From Geodermatophilus sp. DSM 44513 (lineage in GTDB: Bacteria; Actinomycetota; Actinomycetes; Mycobacteriales; Geodermatophilaceae): 64,000 nucleotides of DNA. Position numbers and translations under genes: made by a program. Of the stretch, positions 36,361 through 44,660 are shown in pieces (within the stretch, counting starts at the first letter, position 1; every line of letters starts with the position of its first letter). The stretch spans positions 558,001 through 622,000 of the forward strand of contig NZ_CP135963.1 of the NCBI RefSeq assembly GCF_032460525.1. Reading direction: 5' to 3'. The notes beneath the pieces are model-generated. The model was not told the origin of the DNA, made no database searches, and saw only the letters and a list, made by a program, of their open reading frames with translations.

Positions 36361-37338
36361 GTGCGGTTCCTCGACGTCGACGGGCTCGGCCCGGTCAGCC
36401 GGATCGGCCTGGGCACCTGGCAGTTCGGGTCGCGCGAGTGGGGTTACGGCGACGCCTACGCCGCGCGCGAGGCGGCGGCGATCGTCCGGCAGGCGCGGGA
36501 GCTGGGGATCACCCTGTTCGACACCGCCGAGGTCTACGGCAACGGTCGCAGCGAGCGGATCCTCGGCGCGGCGCTGGGCGACGAGCGCGCCGACGTCGTC
36601 GTGGCCAGCAAGGTCTTCCCGGTCGCTCCGTTCCCGGTGGTGGTCTCCAGCCGGCTGGCCGGCAGCGCCCGCCGCCTCGGCCTGGACCGCGTGCCGCTCT
36701 ACCAGGTGCACTGGCCCAACCCGCTGGTGCCCGACTCGGTGACCATGCCCGGCCTGCGGCAGTCGCTCGACGCGGGCCGCATCGGTGCCGTGGGCGTCTC
36801 CAACTACTCCCTGGCCCGGTGGCAGGCGGCCGACGAGGCCCTCGGCCGGCCCGTGGTGAGCAACCAGGTGCAGTTCTCCCTGGCGGCGCCGTCGGCCCTC
36901 GACGACCTCGTGCCCTTCGCCGAGCGGGAGGGCCGGATGGTGATGGCCTACAGCCCGCTGGCCCAGGGGCTGCTCGGCGGGCGCTACGGCGTCGACCACC
37001 GGCCCGGCGGCGTCCGCGCGCTCAACCCGCTGTTCGGCACGGAGAACCTGCGCCGGGCCCAGCCACTGCTCGACGTCCTGCGCGAGGTCGCCGAGGCCCA
37101 CGCCGTCACCCCAGCCCAGATCGCGCTGGCCTGGCTGGTGTCCCTGCCCCGGGTGGTGGCCATCCCCGGGGCCTCCAGCGTGGCGCAGGTCGAGGCCAAC
37201 GCCGCCGCCGCGGACGTCGACCTGCGCCCGGACGAGCAGGCGGCGCTCACCGCGGCCGCCCGGACCTTCCGGCCGGTGTCCGCGGTGCGCACGCTGGTGG
37301 AGCGGGTGCAGGAACGGGTCGGCGCGGGGCGCGGCTGA
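36361..37338 (+). CDS. Aldo/keto reductase
   Basis: The 325-residue TIM-barrel oxidoreductase has the four catalytic residues in the expected places: Asp and Tyr in TLFDTAEVYGNGRSE, Lys in VVVASKVFP and His in YQVHWPNP. GAVGVSNYSLARWQAA and the C-terminal VAIPGASSVAQVEANAAAA, which binds the NADP(H) phosphate region, fit well. It reduces aldehydes or ketones, or oxidises alcohols, with NADP(H); the substrate is unknown. GTG start 20 bp after the Fic-like gene; both probably share a transcript ending at the hairpin at 37355-37401. Confidence 0.9.
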   Translation: MRFLDVDGLGPVSRIGLGTWQFGSREWGYGDAYAAREAAAIVRQARELGITLFDTAEVYGNGRSERILGAALGDERADVVVASKVFPVAPFPVVVSSRLAGSARRLGLDRVPLYQVHWPNPLVPDSVTMPGLRQSLDAGRIGAVGVSNYSLARWQAADEALGRPVVSNQVQFSLAAPSALDDLVPFAEREGRMVMAYSPLAQGLLGGRYGVDHRPGGVRALNPLFGTENLRRAQPLLDVLREVAEAHAVTPAQIALAWLVSLPRVVAIPGASSVAQVEANAAAADVDLRPDEQAALTAAARTFRPVSAVRTLVERVQERVGAGRG

Positions 37339-37354
37339 GACCCGCCGGGGTGTG

Positions 37355-37401
37355 GACGGCGACGCCCCCGGCCGGGCGGGTGCCCGGCCGGGGACGCCGT
37401 C
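37355..37401. terminator. Hairpin terminator between convergent genes
   Basis: GACGGCG-ACG-CCCCCGGCCGGGC pairs imperfectly with GCCCGGCCGGGGACGCCGTC across a GGGT loop. It lies between the convergent aldo/keto reductase and metallophosphoesterase genes and could serve both. Confidence 0.75.
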
Positions 37402-37405
37402 TGGG

Positions 37406-39508
37406 TCAGTCCTCCGCGGGGAACAGCTCGGTGCGGAAGAACGGCTGGGGACGCTCGTCGACCACCTCGAAGTTCAGCGTCTCCACGAACTCCCGGCCGG
37501 CCGGGTCGACCACCCTGACCGTCGCGGTGTGCCCGCCGGTCCCCAGGCCCGCCGGCAGTGGGAGCTGCCACAGGTGGCTGGACTGGTCGGCCCACAGCCC
37601 GGAGTCCAGCGGCTGGGTCGGGCCGGGGCCGAAGTCGTCGCCGCGGAAGGCCTCCCAGCCCTGGGCGCGCTCGTTGCCCGAGGTGCTCTCCAGGGAGTTG
37701 CGCGTAACCTGCATCTGCCACATCAGGGCGTAGGGGTCGCCGAACTCCGCTCCCTCGAGGATGCCCTCGCCGTCGGCCTGCTGGGTGCGGGTGGCGGCGA
37801 CCGGCGCGCGGTCGTCGACCTGCACGGTCACCTCGGTGGCCGTCTCCCCGTTCCAGACGTTGGCGGTCAGGTGGCTGCCGCCCGCCAGGTCCTGCCTGGT
37901 CAGCAGGTTGGGATCGCCGAGGTCGTTGAGGTTGACCGGCGGCACGGCGCGCGGGTCGGGCTCCTCCAGCTCCTCCTGCGCCTCGGACCAGGTGGCCAGC
38001 GTGTCGTACCACTCGCGGAAGAACGGCGAGTTGACCGACAGGGTCATCTGCTCCTCCTCCGAGCGCCCGGTCGCCCGGTAGGTCACCCGGTAGCTGTCCC
38101 CGGCGGTCTCGGTGCCGAGCTCGAGGTTCACGTAGCCCGCAGGGCCGCCCTCGCGCTGCAGCGTCTCGGGGATGATGCCGCTGTCGCTCCCGGCCGTGCT
38201 CAGGTTGCCGGTGTACCAGGACCCGGACGCGGCCCCGACGGTGAGGTGGCGGAACGGCACGGTGTCCACGCCGAGGTACTCCTGCCACCCGGCGTAGCTG
38301 TCCCCGGGGGTGAGGTTCTCCACGACCTGGGTGTGCCCGGAGACCGACACCGCCTCGCGGCCCTCGAGCAGCTCGTAGAGCCGCTGCACGTCGTCGGTCT
38401 GGTGCTTGACGAAGTCCTGGTCGAGGAAGGAGACCAGGGGGATGTGCGTGCCGATGACGACGAGCTTGTCCTTCGACACGTGCTCGAGGTCGTTGGCCAG
38501 CCAGGTCAGCTGCTCCTCGCCGATCACCCCGGTGTAGGTGGGGTGGTTGGCCGGGTCGGTGCAGAACTCGTGGTCGCCGTCGGTGTTGTCCTCGCTCGTG
38601 CACGGGTAGCGGACGTTGTCCAGGCCGACGAAGTGCGCGTTGCCGACGTCGTAGGAGTAGTACGCCGGGCCGATCTCCCGCTTGTAGGTGTCGAAGGAGT
38701 GCGCGTCGTCGGTGGCGTCGAAGTCGATGTCGTGGTTGCCGGGCACCGCGCGCACCGGCACGTCGGCCAGGCTCATGACCTCCTTGATCCGGGGGTAGAG
38801 GCCGAGGTCGTCCCCGGCGACGTCGCCCACGATGAAGGCGCCGCACTCGGCCAGGTCGTCGCGCCGCTCCAGGTCGTTGACGACGCCGTCGCGCAGGAAG
38901 CCGAGCTCCTGGTTGCTGTAGGTCTGGGTGTCGCCGATGACGGCGCAGTCGACCGGCTCCTCACCGGTCGAGCCGCCGGTCTGGACCATCGGGAAGTTGA
39001 TCGCCTGGGGCAGGGGCCCGGTGGGCGGCAGCCCGTCGAAGCGCAGCGGCGGTGAGCCCTCCGGCAGGTGGTGGTAGGAGAACTGCGGGAAGTTCTGCTC
39101 GTCGAGGGGGACCTCCCAGCCGGCCGGCTTGGTGACGAACACGGTCATCCCGTCGTACACCGGCAGCGCGTAGGCGCCGTCCTCGTCGGTCACGACGACC
39201 TCACGCCCGTTGGAGACCGAGACGCCTGCGACGCCGTCCTCCCGCCGGTCCTGCCGGCTGTCGCGGTCGGCGTCCTCGAAGACGGTGCCCTCGATGGTGT
39301 CCGCGTCGCTGCCGGCCCCGCCCGCCGCGTCGCGCACGACCTCGACCTGCCCGACGTAGGAGCCGGTCGCCTCCGCGTCCGGACCCTCCTCCGCCGTGGC
39401 GCCGTTCATCGACCCGACCAGCAGCGTCGCACCCACCACCGTGAGGCTGCCGGCCTGCAGCGCACGCCTGCGCCGTCCGGGCCGTCGTTCTTGTCGTGGC
39501 AACACCAT
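37406..39508 (-). CDS. Secreted calcineurin-like metallophosphoesterase (three-domain type)
   Basis: The 700-residue protein has an Arg-rich N-terminus and hydrophobic stretch (signal peptide ending near NGATA, residue about 38). It then has an N-terminal beta domain of the Metallophos_N type (EGTVFEDADRDSRQDRREDG, GVAGVSVSNGREVVVTD), the metal-binding core (AVIGDTQTY, FIVGDVAGDD, VPGNHDIDFD, VVIGTHIP, SVSGHTQ) and a C-terminal beta domain. The first motif is DxQ rather than DxH, as in this subfamily. Such enzymes hydrolyse phosphodiesters or phosphomonoesters outside the membrane with two metal ions. ATG 39508 follows GGAGG. It is divergent from a NicO-type metal transporter gene; a paralogue lies at 62293-64000. 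Confidence 0.9.
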   Translation of the reverse strand: MVLPRQERRPGRRRRALQAGSLTVVGATLLVGSMNGATAEEGPDAEATGSYVGQVEVVRDAAGGAGSDADTIEGTVFEDADRDSRQDRREDGVAGVSVSNGREVVVTDEDGAYALPVYDGMTVFVTKPAGWEVPLDEQNFPQFSYHHLPEGSPPLRFDGLPPTGPLPQAINFPMVQTGGSTGEEPVDCAVIGDTQTYSNQELGFLRDGVVNDLERRDDLAECGAFIVGDVAGDDLGLYPRIKEVMSLADVPVRAVPGNHDIDFDATDDAHSFDTYKREIGPAYYSYDVGNAHFVGLDNVRYPCTSEDNTDGDHEFCTDPANHPTYTGVIGEEQLTWLANDLEHVSKDKLVVIGTHIPLVSFLDQDFVKHQTDDVQRLYELLEGREAVSVSGHTQVVENLTPGDSYAGWQEYLGVDTVPFRHLTVGAASGSWYTGNLSTAGSDSGIIPETLQREGGPAGYVNLELGTETAGDSYRVTYRATGRSEEEQMTLSVNSPFFREWYDTLATWSEAQEELEEPDPRAVPPVNLNDLGDPNLLTRQDLAGGSHLTANVWNGETATEVTVQVDDRAPVAATRTQQADGEGILEGAEFGDPYALMWQMQVTRNSLESTSGNERAQGWEAFRGDDFGPGPTQPLDSGLWADQSSHLWQLPLPAGLGTGGHTATVRVVDPAGREFVETLNFEVVDERPQPFFRTELFPAED

Positions 39509-39667
39509 GGACCTCCAGGGAGAGGGGACAGCCCGGTGCCGGAGCCGGTCCCGGGCGCGGTCAGGCTTCCGCGCCGACGGGGACCGGCGGGTGTACGGCG
39601 GGCGAGCATCCGGCGTAGGCACGCGCACGCCCGGGGGCCGGTGTCGCCGGTGCGGGATGGACGGCTG

Positions 39668-39701
39668 CCGGTAACCGGTTGTTGGCGGCGCGGTCGACCG
39701 C
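39668..39701. promoter_or_regulatory. Two palindromes upstream of the NicO-type transporter gene
   Basis: CCGGTAACCGG (39668-39678) and the perfect 12-bp GCGGTCGACCGC (39690-39701) stand 30-64 bp before the transporter start, in the 223-bp gap shared with the divergent phosphoesterase gene. They may be operator sites. Only symmetry and position support this. Confidence 0.3.
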
Positions 39702-39731
39702 CCGACGGCCCCCTCAGGCTGGGATGGGCCG

Positions 39732-41414
39732 ATGTGGCGACGGTCGTCCCCTGCGCGGGTCACCCACCGGCTGGGCGGGGTGCTCGCCCTGGCCCTCCTG
39801 CTCGGACCGGTCCTCGCCGTGCCGCCCGCCTCGGCGCACCCGCTGGGCGACTTCACGGTGAACACCCACGTCGGCATCCGGGTAGAGCCGGCGGCGGTGG
39901 CGTTGGACGTCGTCGTGGACGTCGCGGAGGTGCCGACCCTGCGGGCCTTCCCCGACGCGGCGTCGGGGACCCCGGGCGAGGACGTGCCCGAGGCCGACCG
40001 GCGGGCCTACCAGGACCGGCTGTGCCCCGCGCTGCGCGGTGCCGTGGAGGCCCGGCTGGACGGGGCCGCGGTGCCGATGGCCTCCGTCGGCTCCTCGCTG
40101 GAGTTCCTCCCCGGCAACGGCGGCCTGGCCACCGCCCGGCTGGAGTGCGGCCTGCGCAGCACCGGGGACCTGGACACGGTGGGCCGGGAGCTGGTGGTGA
40201 CCGACCGGATGGCGGTGCAGCCCATCGGCTGGCGTGAGGTCACCGCCGTCGGCGACGGGGTGCGGCTGGCGGCCAGCGACGTCCCGGAGCGCAGCCCCAC
40301 CGACGTGCTGCGCGCCTACCCGGAGGAGGAGCTCGACCAGCCGCTGGACCAGCGCGGGGCCACGCTGCGGGTCGTGGCCGGCAGCGGCGTGGTCACCGGG
40401 GCGGGAACCGGTGTCGACGACCCCGCGGCCGGCCCGCCCCAGGGACTGGACCCCCTGACGGCGGCCTTCACCGACCTGCTCTCCGCCACCCGGCTGGGCA
40501 TCGGCTCCGGCGTGGTCGCCGTCGCCCTCGCCGTCCTGCTCGGGTCGCTGCACGCCTTCGCGCCCGGTCACGGCAAGACGCTGATGGGGGCCTACCTGGT
40601 GGGCCGGGAGGGCTCGTGGCGCCAGGCGGCGGTGATCGGGGTCTCGGTCACGCTGACGCACACCGCCGGCGTGCTGGTGCTCGGCGTGCTGCTCTCGGTC
40701 GCCGTGCTGACGGCTCCCCAGGCGGTGTACCCGTGGCTGAGCCTGGCCAGCGGCCTGCTGCTGGTCGGGATCGGCCTGGGGTTGCTGCGCGCGGCCTGGC
40801 AGCGGCGACACGGCCACGACCACCCGCACCCGCACGGGCACGGCCACCCGCACGGGCACGGCCACCCGCACGGGCACGGCCACCCGCACGGGCACGGCCA
40901 CCCGCACGGGCACGGCCACCCGCACGGGCACGGCCACCCGCACGGGCACGGCCACCCGCACGGGGGCCCGGGCGCGCACGCCCACCGCGGCGGGGTCGCC
41001 GCCGCCGTCCGCGGCGCCACGCGGACGGCGCAGGCCGCACCGGGCGGGCCGGCCGCCGTCCCCGCCCCGCGCGGGGGGAACGGCGGGCTGCTGGCCATGG
41101 GCTTCGCCGGGGGTCTGGTGCCCAGCCCGTCGGCGCTGGTCGTCCTCCTGGGCGGCATCGCGCTGGGCCGGGCGTGGTTCGGCGTGCTGCTCGTCGTGGC
41201 CTACGGGGTCGGGATGGCGCTGGCCCTGGTCGGCACCGGGCTGGCGCTGGTGCGGGCCCGCGACTGGGTCGAGCGCTGGTCCACGGTGCGCAGCCGCGCC
41301 GGCCGGCGCACTGGTGGCGCGCTGGCCGCCGCCCGCGCGCTGCCGCTGCTCACCGCCGGGCTGGTCGTGGTGATCGGTGCCGGTCTCACCGCCCAGGCCC
41401 TCCTGCGACTGTGA
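39732..41414 (+). CDS. NicO/RcnA-type nickel/cobalt transporter with a histidine-repeat loop
   Basis: The 560-residue protein begins with a signal peptide ending ASA before HPLGDFTVNTHVGI. An extracytoplasmic domain of about 210 residues follows, then the transport domain. HAFAPGHGKTLMGAYLVG (about residue 277) is the NicO/RcnA signature in membrane helix 1-2, and GFAGGLVPSPSALVVLLGGI opens the second half. Between them lies a cytoplasmic or periplasmic loop with about seven repeats of HGHGHP, a metal-binding buffer. The family includes both uptake (NicO) and efflux (RcnA) proteins; the direction cannot be told here. Proximity to cobN, cobS and cobU makes cobalt handling plausible. Confidence 0.88.
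   Translation: MWRRSSPARVTHRLGGVLALALLLGPVLAVPPASAHPLGDFTVNTHVGIRVEPAAVALDVVVDVAEVPTLRAFPDAASGTPGEDVPEADRRAYQDRLCPALRGAVEARLDGAAVPMASVGSSLEFLPGNGGLATARLECGLRSTGDLDTVGRELVVTDRMAVQPIGWREVTAVGDGVRLAASDVPERSPTDVLRAYPEEELDQPLDQRGATLRVVAGSGVVTGAGTGVDDPAAGPPQGLDPLTAAFTDLLSATRLGIGSGVVAVALAVLLGSLHAFAPGHGKTLMGAYLVGREGSWRQAAVIGVSVTLTHTAGVLVLGVLLSVAVLTAPQAVYPWLSLASGLLLVGIGLGLLRAAWQRRHGHDHPHPHGHGHPHGHGHPHGHGHPHGHGHPHGHGHPHGHGHPHGHGHPHGGPGAHAHRGGVAAAVRGATRTAQAAPGGPAAVPAPRGGNGGLLAMGFAGGLVPSPSALVVLLGGIALGRAWFGVLLVVAYGVGMALALVGTGLALVRARDWVERWSTVRSRAGRRTGGALAAARALPLLTAGLVVVIGAGLTAQALLRL
40831..40966. repeat. 18-bp tandem repeat encoding the HGHGHP loop
   Basis: Six perfect consecutive copies of CACCCGCACGGGCACGGC run from 40845 to 40952, flanked by partial copies on both sides. 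The unit is a multiple of three, so gain or loss of copies changes the length of the histidine loop without breaking the frame. Confidence 0.97.
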
Positions 41415-41449
41415 GGGACGGGCCGCCCACCCCGTGCGGCGTGGTGCCC

Positions 41450-42298
41450 TCAGGCGCCGCGGCGACGCCGACGCCCGGGTGCGGCGACCGGTGCCGGCGG
41501 GACCGCGGTGACCACCCGCAGGGCGCGCCGGCGGGCGTACCAGGCCAGGCCCGCGACGGCGGCGCCCACGCTGACGGCCGCGCCGGTGACCACCGGCGCG
41601 GACGGGGTCGGGAAGCGCGAGCCCAGCGCCACCGGCCAGGTGAAGTGCAGCACCGGCCAGCCGAGCTCGGCCGCGACCCGGCGCAGCGCCCGGTCGGGGT
41701 TGACGGCGGTGGGGTGCCCCACCGCCTCGAGCATCGGCAGGTCGGTGACCGAGTCGCTGTAGGCGTGGCAGTCGGCCAGGTCGTAGCCGTTCTCCGCGGC
41801 CACCTCGCGCACCGCGGCGGCCTTGTTCTCCCCGTAGGCGTAGAAGGCGATCTCCCCGGTGTAGCGGCCGTCGACGGTCACCATGCGGGTGGCCACGACG
41901 CGGTCGACGCCGAGCATCTCGCCGATCGGCTCGACCATCTCCGCGCCGCTGCTGGACACGATGACGATCTCCCGGCCGGCCGCCCGGTGTTCCTCGATGA
42001 GGTCGGCCGCCTCGGCGTACACCATCGGTTCCACGATGTCGTGCAGCGTCTCGCGCACGATGTCGTGCACCGTGGCGACGTCCCAGCCGGTGCACATCCG
42101 GGTGAGCTGTGCCCGGAGGCGTTCCATCTGCTGGGCGTCGGCACCGGCCAGGGAGAACACGAACTGCGCGTAGGCGCCGGTGAGCACCGCACGCCGGTTG
42201 ATCAGCCCGCCGTGGAAGAACGGGCGGCCGAAGGCCAGGGCGCTGGACTTCGCGATGACCGTCTTGTCCAGGTCGAAGAACGCCGCTGCGCGGGTCAC
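41450..42298 (-). CDS. HAD-IB (SerB-like) family hydrolase with C-terminal membrane segment
   Basis: The 282-residue protein has the HAD motifs: FFDLDKTVI (nucleophile and acid aspartates), IVIVSSSGAEMVEPI (Ser/Thr motif), the lysine in YGENKAAAV and YSDSVTDLPML (metal site). The HAD-IB subfamily includes phosphoserine phosphatase and phospholipid-related enzymes. After residue 225 there is a hydrophobic segment (PVVTGAAVSVGAAVAGLAWY) and an Arg-rich tail, so it is likely membrane-tethered. The GTG start is divergent from the tad operon, the same placing as the HAD gene next to the mycobacterial tad-like locus. The substrate is unknown. Confidence 0.88.
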   Translation of the reverse strand: MTRAAAFFDLDKTVIAKSSALAFGRPFFHGGLINRRAVLTGAYAQFVFSLAGADAQQMERLRAQLTRMCTGWDVATVHDIVRETLHDIVEPMVYAEAADLIEEHRAAGREIVIVSSSGAEMVEPIGEMLGVDRVVATRMVTVDGRYTGEIAFYAYGENKAAAVREVAAENGYDLADCHAYSDSVTDLPMLEAVGHPTAVNPDRALRRVAAELGWPVLHFTWPVALGSRFPTPSAPVVTGAAVSVGAAVAGLAWYARRRALRVVTAVPPAPVAAPGRRRRRGA

Positions 42299-42348
42299 GG
42301 TTCACGACTGTAGGTCTGCCAGGTGACGGTGACGGGTGTCACGGCGCC

Positions 42349-42378
42349 GTCCACACCCGTTTGGGTCGTCCACAGATC
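42349..42378. promoter_or_regulatory. Direct repeat of GTCCACA(G/C), 19-bp period, upstream of the tad operon
   Basis: GTCCACAC (42349-42356) and GTCCACAGATC (42368-42378) are 19 bp apart start to start, in the gap between the divergent HAD and CpaE-like genes. The same pair with the same period occurs at 46178-46207 and, inverted, at 52359-52385. Candidate protein-binding direct repeat; the octamers also resemble actinobacterial DnaA boxes (TTGTCCACA) with one or two mismatches. Confidence 0.55.
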
Positions 42379-42426
42379 CCGGCCGCCCCTCGCGGCACGC
42401 GGGCCTCCCGCGCTGGGCTGGCGGGC

Positions 42427-43524
42427 GTGTCCGCACACCACCCGCCGTCCGCCCGCCCGCTCGTGGCCAGTGCCGACGAGGACCTGCTCGACGACCTCCT
42501 CCGGCTGCTCGCCGCGGCCGGTGCCGAACCCGAGGTCGCCACCGGCGGCCCGGCGCTGCGCCGCGCCCACCGCGAGGCGCCGCTGGTCCTGCTCGGCGCC
42601 GACCTCCTGGCCACCGCGGCGGTCCAGGCCCTGCCCCGCCGCCCCGGCGTGGTGGTCGTCGCGCCGGGGGAGCCACCCGCGCCGGTGTGGGCGGCTGCGG
42701 TGGAGCGCGGGGCCGAGCGGGTGGCGGTGCTGCCCGCCGACGAGGGCTGGCTGGTCTCCCGGGTGGCGTCGGCGCTGCGCCGTCCGGTCGACCGGGGCCG
42801 GCTGGCCGTGGTGGGCGGCAGCTGTGGCGGCGCGGGGGTGAGCACCCTGGCGGCGGCGTTGGCGCTGGCCGCCGCACGGGGTGGGGACGGCGTCCTGCTG
42901 GTCGACACCGACGGCTGGGGCGGCGGGCTGGACCTGCTGCTCGGTGCCGAGCGGGACGAGGGGCTGCGCTGGCCCGATCTCGCCGGGCTGCGCGGCCGGG
43001 TCGCCGGCGACGCGCTGGTGGCCGCGCTGCCGCAGGTCGACGGGGTGTCGGTGCTCGCCGCCTCGCGGGCCACCGCCGCGGAGGTCCCGGTGGAGGCGCT
43101 GACCGCGGTGGTGGAGGCGGTCCGCGCGGGCGGCTGGCCGGTGGTGGTCGACCTGCCCCGGACGGCGACGCCGCAGGTGGCCGGCGCGGTGCTCGCCGAG
43201 GCCGACCTCCCGGTGCTGGTCGTCCCGGCCCGGCTGCGCGCGGCGTCGGCCGCCCGCCTGCTCCTCGAACCCCGCCCCGACGGCGGCCCGGCGCCGTGGT
43301 CCCCGGCGCGGCTGGTGGTGCGCCGGGTGCCCGGCGGGCTGTCGGCCGAGGACGTCGCCGATGTGGTCGGCCGGCCGGTGCTCGCCGAGCTCGGCCACGA
43401 CCGCACCGCCGTGGCGCGCGGCGAGCAGGGCCGCCCGCCCCAGGTCGGCGTCCGCTCGCCGCTGGGCGCGGTGGCCCGGCGGCTGCTCGCCGAGCTCGAC
43501 CGGGCCGAGGGGGTGGCGGCGTGA
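42427..43524 (+). CDS. CpaE/Ssd-like P-loop ATPase of the tad locus (septum-site-determining-like)
   Basis: About 365 residues from GTG 42427; a TTG at 42361 would extend it by 22 residues and no strong ribosome binding site decides. Residues 1-110 look like a receiver-like domain (LVASADEDLLDDLLRLLAAA). A MinD/CpaE-type ATPase follows, with deviant Walker A VVGGSCGGAGVSTLAAALAL and VLLVDTDGWGGGLDLLLGAE. In CpaE the ATPase targets the Tad apparatus to a site in the cell; the mycobacterial homologue is called septum site-determining protein. The deviant motif lacks the usual lysine of MinD, as is common in this group. It overlaps cpaF by GTGA. Confidence 0.85.
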   Translation: MSAHHPPSARPLVASADEDLLDDLLRLLAAAGAEPEVATGGPALRRAHREAPLVLLGADLLATAAVQALPRRPGVVVVAPGEPPAPVWAAAVERGAERVAVLPADEGWLVSRVASALRRPVDRGRLAVVGGSCGGAGVSTLAAALALAAARGGDGVLLVDTDGWGGGLDLLLGAERDEGLRWPDLAGLRGRVAGDALVAALPQVDGVSVLAASRATAAEVPVEALTAVVEAVRAGGWPVVVDLPRTATPQVAGAVLAEADLPVLVVPARLRAASAARLLLEPRPDGGPAPWSPARLVVRRVPGGLSAEDVADVVGRPVLAELGHDRTAVARGEQGRPPQVGVRSPLGAVARRLLAELDRAEGVAA

Positions 43525-44660
43525 CCGGGGCGCTGGTCGACCGGGTCCGTGCCCGGCTGGTGCTGGAGCCCGGCGTCCCGACGCGGGCCGTCGTCGCCGC
43601 CCTGGTGCGGGAGGAGTCCGGGGGCCTGCTCAGTGACGACGACGTCCTGCGGGCGGTCCGCGACGCCGTCGACGAGCTGGCCGGCGCCGGGCCGCTGGAG
43701 GCCCTGCTGCGCGAGCCGGGAGTCAGCGACGTGCTGGTCAACGGGCCCGACCAGGTGTGGGTCGACCGTGGGACGGGGTTGGAGCGCACGCCGGTGCGCT
43801 TCCCGGACGAGGACGCGGTGCGCCGCCTGGCCGTGCGCCTCGCCGCCGCGGCCGGCCGGCGGCTGGACGACGCCGCGCCGTGGGTGGACGCCGGCCTGCC
43901 CGACGGCACCCGGCTGCACGCCGTGCTGCCACCGGTGTCCGGCGGCGGGACCTGCCTGTCCCTGCGGGTGCTGCGGCGGGCCTCGCTCTCCTTCGCCGAC
44001 CTGGCCGCGCGTGGCGCCCTGCCGGGTGGGTCCGACGAGCTGCTGCGGGCCCTGGTCGCCGCCCGGCTGGCCTTCCTGGTCACCGGCGGCACCGGCTCGG
44101 GCAAGACCACGCTGCTGTCCGCCCTGCTCGGGCTGGTGCCCCCCGGCGAGCGGCTGGTCCTCTGCGAGGACGCCCCGGAGCTGGTCCCGGCGCACCCGCA
44201 CGTCGTCCGGCTGCTCACCCGGCCGGCCAACGTGGAGGGCGTCGGTGAGGTGCGGTTGCGCGACCTGGTCCGCCAGGCGCTGCGGATGCGCCCGGACCGG
44301 CTCGCGGTCGGCGAGGTGCGCGGCCCGGAGGTGACCGACCTGCTCGCCGCGTTGAACACGGGCCACGACGGGGGCTGCGGCACGCTGCACGCCAACCGGC
44401 CGGCGGAGGTCCCGGCGCGGCTGGAGGCGCTCGGCGTGGCCGCGGGCCTGGACCGGCTCGCGGTGCACAGCCAGGCGGCCGCGGCCCTGGCGGTGGTGGT
44501 CCACCTGCGCCGGACGCCGTCGGGACGGCGGGTCGAGGAGGTGGGTGTGGTGCGCCGGGGCGGCGACGTCGTCGTCGTGGAGGCCGGCTGGCGCGCCGAC
44601 GGCGGTCCCTGCCCGGCGGCCGCGCGGCTGGCTGGGCTGGTGTCGACGGGGCACCGGTGA
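43521..44660 (+). CDS. CpaF/TadA-type secretion ATPase
   Basis: The 379-residue protein is a type II/IV secretion ATPase. GAGPLEALLREPGVSDVLVN is the N-terminal domain signature. Walker A is FLVTGGTGSGKTTLLSALL, the Asp box is LVLCEDAPEL, Walker B lies in RMRPDRLAVGEVRG and the His box in TGHDGGCGTLHAN. It powers assembly of the Flp/Tad pilus from the membrane proteins encoded next. Overlaps upstream and downstream genes by four bases (GTGA). Confidence 0.93.
   Translation: MTGALVDRVRARLVLEPGVPTRAVVAALVREESGGLLSDDDVLRAVRDAVDELAGAGPLEALLREPGVSDVLVNGPDQVWVDRGTGLERTPVRFPDEDAVRRLAVRLAAAAGRRLDDAAPWVDAGLPDGTRLHAVLPPVSGGGTCLSLRVLRRASLSFADLAARGALPGGSDELLRALVAARLAFLVTGGTGSGKTTLLSALLGLVPPGERLVLCEDAPELVPAHPHVVRLLTRPANVEGVGEVRLRDLVRQALRMRPDRLAVGEVRGPEVTDLLAALNTGHDGGCGTLHANRPAEVPARLEALGVAAGLDRLAVHSQAAAALAVVVHLRRTPSGRRVEEVGVVRRGGDVVVVEAGWRADGGPCPAAARLAGLVSTGHR

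Noticed and set aside
40831..40966. CRISPR-like array
   Set aside because: The 18-bp units are contiguous without spacers and encode an in-frame His-rich loop.
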